Origin: Actinomycetes bacterium | GTDB lineage: Bacteria; Actinomycetota; Acidimicrobiia; Acidimicrobiales; Bog-793 | Length of the DNA stretch: 35,705 nt | Direction: 5' to 3' | NCBI GenBank assembly: GCA_021809425.1 | Contig: JAKBAA010000033.1 | Span: 1-35,705, forward strand | Shown here: positions 32,899 through 35,705 of the stretch, piece by piece | How the letters are laid out: each line of letters begins with the position of its first letter | Numbering within the stretch: position 1 is the first letter of the stretch | Program-made: the position numbers and the translations under genes | The notes under the pieces: generated by a model | Database searches by the model: none | The model's input: only the letters and a program-made list of their open reading frames with translations | Told to the model about the DNA's origin: nothing

Positions 32899-33801
32899 AT
32901 GCGAGATCGGCCGATTCGGTCCTGGATGTTCGTGCCGGGCAACAAGGCGCGCTACCTCGAGAAGGCAGCGGTGTCCGACGTCGACTGCGTCCTTCTCGAT
33001 CTCGAGGACGGAGTCCTGCCCGATCAGAAGGCCGCCGCCCGGGAGATGATCGCCGCGTGCATGGCGCTGCCCTTCCGCCCGCAGCGTTATGTGCGGGTCA
33101 ACGCCGTCGCGACGAGCTGGCATCGTGACGACCTCGAAGCGGTCGTCCACCCGGGGATCGACGGGATCTGCCTCCCGAAGTGCGAGAGCCCGGCCGAGGT
33201 CGAGCTGCTCTCCTCCCGTCTCGTCCGGCTCGAGGCCGAGCGATCGGTTCCCGAGGGAAGCGTCAAGATCCTCGCCGCGATCGAGAGCGCGGCCGGTCTG
33301 CTCGCCGCGGCCGACATCGCCCGGGGCGAGCCGCGCATGGCGGGGCTCATCTTCGGGGCCGAGGACTTCGCCCTCGATCTCGGGCTCGGGACCGCCCGGG
33401 AGGGCGAGGCGGCGGAGCTCGTCCACGCTCGCTCGACGATCGTCGTGGCGGCCGGGGCGGCGCATATCGCGAGCGTCGACGGGGTCTTCCCGGATCTCGA
33501 TGACGAGCCGGGGATGGTCGACGACGCCGTGAGGGCTCGCCGTCTCGGCTTCACGGGCAAGTCCACCTTCAACCCTCGCCAGGTCCAGGTGATCAACGAC
33601 ATCTTCAGCCCTCGCCCCGACGAGATCGCCTACGCCGAGAGGGTCGTGGCGGCCTTCGACGAGGCGGAGCGCCGGGGAGATGCCTCGGTGGCCGTCGGAG
33701 GCCAGCTCGTGGACCGCCCGATCGTGATGCGAGCCCAGCGGATCCTGGCGCTCGCCGAGGCGAGCGGACGGCGTGGCCCGGCGCATGGGGAGGGGGCCTA
33801 G
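32899..33801 (+). CDS. CitE-like CoA ester lyase (HpcH/HpaI family)
   Basis: 300 residues; Mg-dependent cleavage or formation of beta-hydroxyacyl-CoA esters such as citramalyl-, malyl- or HMG-CoA. Opening RSWMFVPGNKARYLEKA, LLDLEDGVLPDQKAAAR near 33, RYVRVNAVATSW (substrate Arg), ICLPKCESPAE and ILAAIESAAGLLAA (metal Glu) occur in family order. They are followed by GLIFGAEDFALDLGL (metal Asp) and LGFTGKSTFNPRQVQVIN. AAAGGAG precedes ATG 32899, and the MaoC ATG follows the stop immediately. In the itaconate route, Ccl cleaves (S)-citramalyl-CoA to pyruvate and acetyl-CoA; in mycobacteria a homologue near leucine genes acts on HMG-type esters. Both fit. Confidence 0.92.
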   Translation: MRDRPIRSWMFVPGNKARYLEKAAVSDVDCVLLDLEDGVLPDQKAAAREMIAACMALPFRPQRYVRVNAVATSWHRDDLEAVVHPGIDGICLPKCESPAEVELLSSRLVRLEAERSVPEGSVKILAAIESAAGLLAAADIARGEPRMAGLIFGAEDFALDLGLGTAREGEAAELVHARSTIVVAAGAAHIASVDGVFPDLDDEPGMVDDAVRARRLGFTGKSTFNPRQVQVINDIFSPRPDEIAYAERVVAAFDEAERRGDASVAVGGQLVDRPIVMRAQRILALAEASGRRGPAHGEGA

Positions 33802-34317
33802 ATGGGAACGGTGAGGACGGGCTGGGAGGGTCGCTTCTTCGAGGACTTCGAGGTCGGCGACGTCTACCGCTGTCGCTACGGGCGGACGGTGACCGAGGCA
33901 GACAACATCCAGTTCACCCTGCTCACGAACAACACGAACCAGATCCACTTCAATCGGGACTACGGCGAGCGGACCTCGTTCGGGGGCTGCCTCGTGAACA
34001 GCGCGCTGACCCTCTCGATCGTCGCCGGCATGGGCGTGTCCGACGTGAGCGAGAACGGGTTCGCGCTCGGTTGGGACGAGATCACCCTGCCGAACCCGGT
34101 CTATCCGGGCGACACGCTGTACTCGGAGTCGGAGGTCGTGGAGCGGCGGGAGTCGCGGAGCCGACCGGAGCAGGGCATCGTGAAGGTGGAGACACGGGGG
34201 TACAAGCAGGACGGGACGCTCGTCATCCGCTACCGGCGCTCGGTGATGGTCTGGAAGCGGGCGCATGCGCCGTCGGTGGCCCTGTTCCCCGCGGTGGGCG
34301 ACGGTGCCGGGACCTAG
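33802..34317 (+). CDS. MaoC-family hydratase (mesaconyl/itaconyl-CoA hydratase-like)
   Basis: 171 residues, one hot-dog domain. FFEDFEVGDVYRCRYGRTVT and LTNNTNQIHFNRDYG (about 41-55) form the hydratase loop. His 49 is kept, but the usual Asp five residues before it is Asn 44, which is the normal state in the subgroup associated with CitE-like lyases. LVNSALTLSIVAGMGVSDV and LGWDEITLPNPVYPGDTLY, then SRPEQGIVKVETRGYKQDG complete the subgroup pattern. It starts directly after the CitE stop, with GGAGGGGG inside the upstream gene as ribosome site. It would add water across a mesaconyl-, itaconyl- or methyl-branched enoyl-CoA to give the lyase substrate. Confidence 0.9.
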   Translation: MGTVRTGWEGRFFEDFEVGDVYRCRYGRTVTEADNIQFTLLTNNTNQIHFNRDYGERTSFGGCLVNSALTLSIVAGMGVSDVSENGFALGWDEITLPNPVYPGDTLYSESEVVERRESRSRPEQGIVKVETRGYKQDGTLVIRYRRSVMVWKRAHAPSVALFPAVGDGAGT

Positions 34318-35542
34318 CCCGACGGGCCTGTGGGGCACGCTCGAAGGCCTGCGGGTCGTCGCCTTCGAGCAGGCGGTCGCCATGCCCTTCTGCTCCTTCG
34401 TCCTCGCCGAGCTCGGGGCCGAGGTCGTGAAGATCGAGCGACCGGGCAGCGGGGACGTGGTCCGGGGATGGGACCACGTGGCTGGGGGCCTCTCGAGCGG
34501 CTTCGTGTGGCTGAGCGCCAACAAGCGTGACCTGTGCGTCGATCTCGGCATCGAGGCCGGTCGGGCGGTCGTGCGCCGTCTGGCCGCGCAGGCGGACGTG
34601 TTCCTCGAGAACTTCGCGCCGGGCGTGGCCGACCGGCTGGGCCTCGGCCACGAGGAGCTGCGCGCCACCCATCCCGGTCTCGTCTACTGCTCGCTCTCCG
34701 GCTACGGGCAGGACGGCCCCTACCGAGACGTCAAGGCCTACGACCTCCTCGTCCAGGGCGAGTCGGGCATCCTGCTCACGAACGGCCAGCCGGAGTCGCC
34801 GGCGAAGGTGGGGCTGCCGATCACCGACCTCATCGGCGGGTCGACGGCGGCGATCGCCGTCCTCGCCGCGCTGCGCCAGCGGGAGGCCACCGGGGAAGGG
34901 GCCTATCTCGACCTCTCGATGCTCGACGCCGCCGTGCCGTGGCTCGGCTATTTCCCGCACCACGTCTGGCACGAGGGGGTGGAGCCGCCACGGACCGGGA
35001 TGCGCCACCAGTACCTGTGCCCCTACGGCCCGTATCTCGCCGGGGATGGACGCTGGGTGAACCTCGTCGTGGCGAACGCCCGGGACTGGGAGCGGTTCGT
35101 GACCGCCGTGGCGCAGCGGCCGGAATGGCTCGCCGACGAGCGCTTCTGCTCGATCGAGGCGCGCCGCGCGCATCGCCAGGAGCTCGAGGCGCTCGTCGAG
35201 GCGACGATCGCCGCCGAGCCGAGCGGGCGTTGGCTGGAACGGCTCGGCGCCGCCGGGCTGGCGCACGGAGAGGTGCGGAACGTCGCCGAGGTGCTGGCGC
35301 ATCCGCAGCTCGCCCATCGCCAGATGCTCGTCGAGGCGTCCTCGCCGGTGGGCACCCTCCCGCTCCTGCGCTTCCCCCTCGGGGATCCGTCGAGGGAGCG
35401 CCACGTGCCGGCGCTCGGAGAGCACAGCGAGGCGATCCTTCGGGGCGCCGGCTACGCAGCCGACGAGGTCGCCGCCCTCGTCGATGCGGGTGTGGTCGTC
35501 AGCGCCGCTCGAGATGGCGGTGGGCGCACCGCCTCCTGCTAG
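34304..35542 (+). CDS. Class III (CaiB/BaiF) CoA-transferase
   Basis: 412 residues from GTG 34304, which overlaps the MaoC gene by 14 bp; ATG 34265 would overlap by 53 bp. The opening LEGLRVVAFEQAVAMPFCSF, VVKIERPGSGDVVRGWD and LSANKRDLCVDL, then VFLENFAPGVADRLGLG are standard. The catalytic Asp is residue 147 in AYDLLVQGESG, matching the formyl-CoA transferase Asp. ITDLIGGSTAAIAVLAAL and GAYLDLSMLDAAVPWLGY complete the large domain. The enzyme moves CoA between acids through an aspartyl mixed anhydride, with donors such as succinyl-CoA. In itaconate pathways Ict is of this class. It is the last gene of the operon. Confidence 0.92.
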   Translation: MPGPSPTGLWGTLEGLRVVAFEQAVAMPFCSFVLAELGAEVVKIERPGSGDVVRGWDHVAGGLSSGFVWLSANKRDLCVDLGIEAGRAVVRRLAAQADVFLENFAPGVADRLGLGHEELRATHPGLVYCSLSGYGQDGPYRDVKAYDLLVQGESGILLTNGQPESPAKVGLPITDLIGGSTAAIAVLAALRQREATGEGAYLDLSMLDAAVPWLGYFPHHVWHEGVEPPRTGMRHQYLCPYGPYLAGDGRWVNLVVANARDWERFVTAVAQRPEWLADERFCSIEARRAHRQELEALVEATIAAEPSGRWLERLGAAGLAHGEVRNVAEVLAHPQLAHRQMLVEASSPVGTLPLLRFPLGDPSRERHVPALGEHSEAILRGAGYAADEVAALVDAGVVVSAARDGGGRTASC

Positions 35543-35561
35543 GCCGCTCCGGGCGTCGGGA

Positions 35562-35597
35562 GCCGCACGGGCCGCACGGGCCGCACGGGCCGCAGGA
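35562..35597. repeat. Short tandem repeat, 9-bp unit
   Basis: GCCGCACGG occurs three times without interruption (35562-35588) and a fourth time imperfectly (GCCGCAGGA, 35589-35597). It lies in the 66-bp gap between two convergent genes. It is a simple array, possibly slippage-prone; no stem-loop terminator with a T-run was found. Confidence 0.8.
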
Positions 35598-35608
35598 GCC
35601 GGGGGGCC

Positions 35609-35705
35609 TCAGGGCGCCGTCGCGACCGGACCGAGCCGTTCGTAGAGGGTGGTCCGCTGGACGACCGGTCGCCCGAGCGGTTCGATCGCCGCCCGCAGCT
35701 CGCCT
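35609..35705 (-). CDS. C-terminal fragment resembling FO synthase (FbiC/CofH)
   Basis: The reverse strand gives 31 in-frame residues entering from the right edge and ending at TGA (35611-35609). They read GELRAAIEPLGRPVVQRTTL and continue YERLGPVATAP. The GR-x-x-x-QRTTLYE block resembles the C-terminus of CofH and of the CofH half of FbiC, which joins tyrosine-derived and flavin-precursor parts to make FO, the core of coenzyme F420. With only 31 residues the assignment is tentative, but it agrees with the F420-type oxidoreductase at 30674. It converges on the class III CoA-transferase gene. Confidence 0.5.
   Translation of the reverse strand, partial: GELRAAIEPLGRPVVQRTTLYERLGPVATAP

Noticed and set aside
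31633-34668. Open frame of about 1000 codons on the - strand
   Set aside because: It runs antisense across four well-supported genes and its translation is low-complexity Arg/Asp/His-rich sequence; an artefact of high GC.
35562-35597. Possible CRISPR repeats
   Set aside because: Units are 9 bp and contiguous, without spacers.

Overview
The window is a very GC-rich (about 70%), densely coding stretch of an actinobacterial chromosome. Acidimicrobiia or a nearby class would fit, but this is inferred from style rather than from a marker gene. The signs are GTG starts, GTGA/ATGA stop-start overlaps, a RamB/ScfR-type regulator beside the glyoxylate-shunt genes, a flavin/F420-type luciferase-like oxidoreductase, and a C-terminal fragment resembling FO (F420 precursor) synthase at the right edge. 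No rRNA, tRNA, insertion sequence, prophage or CRISPR array was seen. AT-richer DNA is confined to a few control regions (about 7970-8010, 16080-16160, 25420-25500, 27110-27130, 27960-27990).

Layout. 1-784 (-): N-terminal part of an exported coiled-coil protein. 928-2328 (+): fumarase C, then an unknown protein whose 3' end overlaps the next operon tail to tail. 3107-7891 (-): a LIV-type (HAAT) ABC importer operon with a fused two-domain ATPase, binding protein and two permeases. 8083-11395 (+): a DUF885-like metalloprotein and a GT2-GT4 double glycosyltransferase. 11438-16028 (-): malate synthase, isocitrate lyase and a RamB-like regulator, i.e. the glyoxylate shunt. 16340-17468 (+): a small unknown protein and a 3-hydroxyacyl-CoA dehydrogenase. 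17486-18760 (-): a radical SAM sulfatase-maturase-type enzyme. 18843-25393 (-): a six-gene acyl-CoA catabolic operon (SDR, acyl-CoA dehydrogenase, crotonase, benzoate-CoA-ligase-like enzyme, crotonase, thiolase), facing a TetR regulator and a second SDR at 25583-27030 (+). 27119-35542 (+): an IclR regulator followed by an eight-gene catabolic operon (DUF6282-like amidohydrolase, two-subunit CoA-transferase-like protein, luciferase-like oxidoreductase, acyl-CoA dehydrogenase, CitE-like lyase, MaoC hydratase, class III CoA-transferase). 35609-35705 (-): the tail of the FO-synthase-like gene.

How the genes work together. Most of the window concerns uptake and CoA-dependent breakdown of organic acids to acetyl-CoA and short units, with the glyoxylate shunt and fumarase to use them. 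The leftward 20-25 kb operon has a candidate for each step of a cyclohexanecarboxylate-type (Ali/Bad) route. The rightward 28-35 kb operon contains an itaconate/citramalyl-CoA-like module (class III CoA-transferase, MaoC hydratase, CitE lyase) joined to an unusual front end.

The most interesting signal is non-coding. A 25-bp element in the control region of the ABC importer (7968-7992) recurs with 20 of 25 bases at the promoter of the 28-35 kb operon (27963-27987), where it covers the predicted transcription start next to the IclR gene. This links importer and catabolic operon, 20 kb apart, into one predicted regulon. A second clear control region is the promoter of the 18.8-25.4 kb operon, which carries two TetR-type palindromes spaced 21 bp centre to centre.
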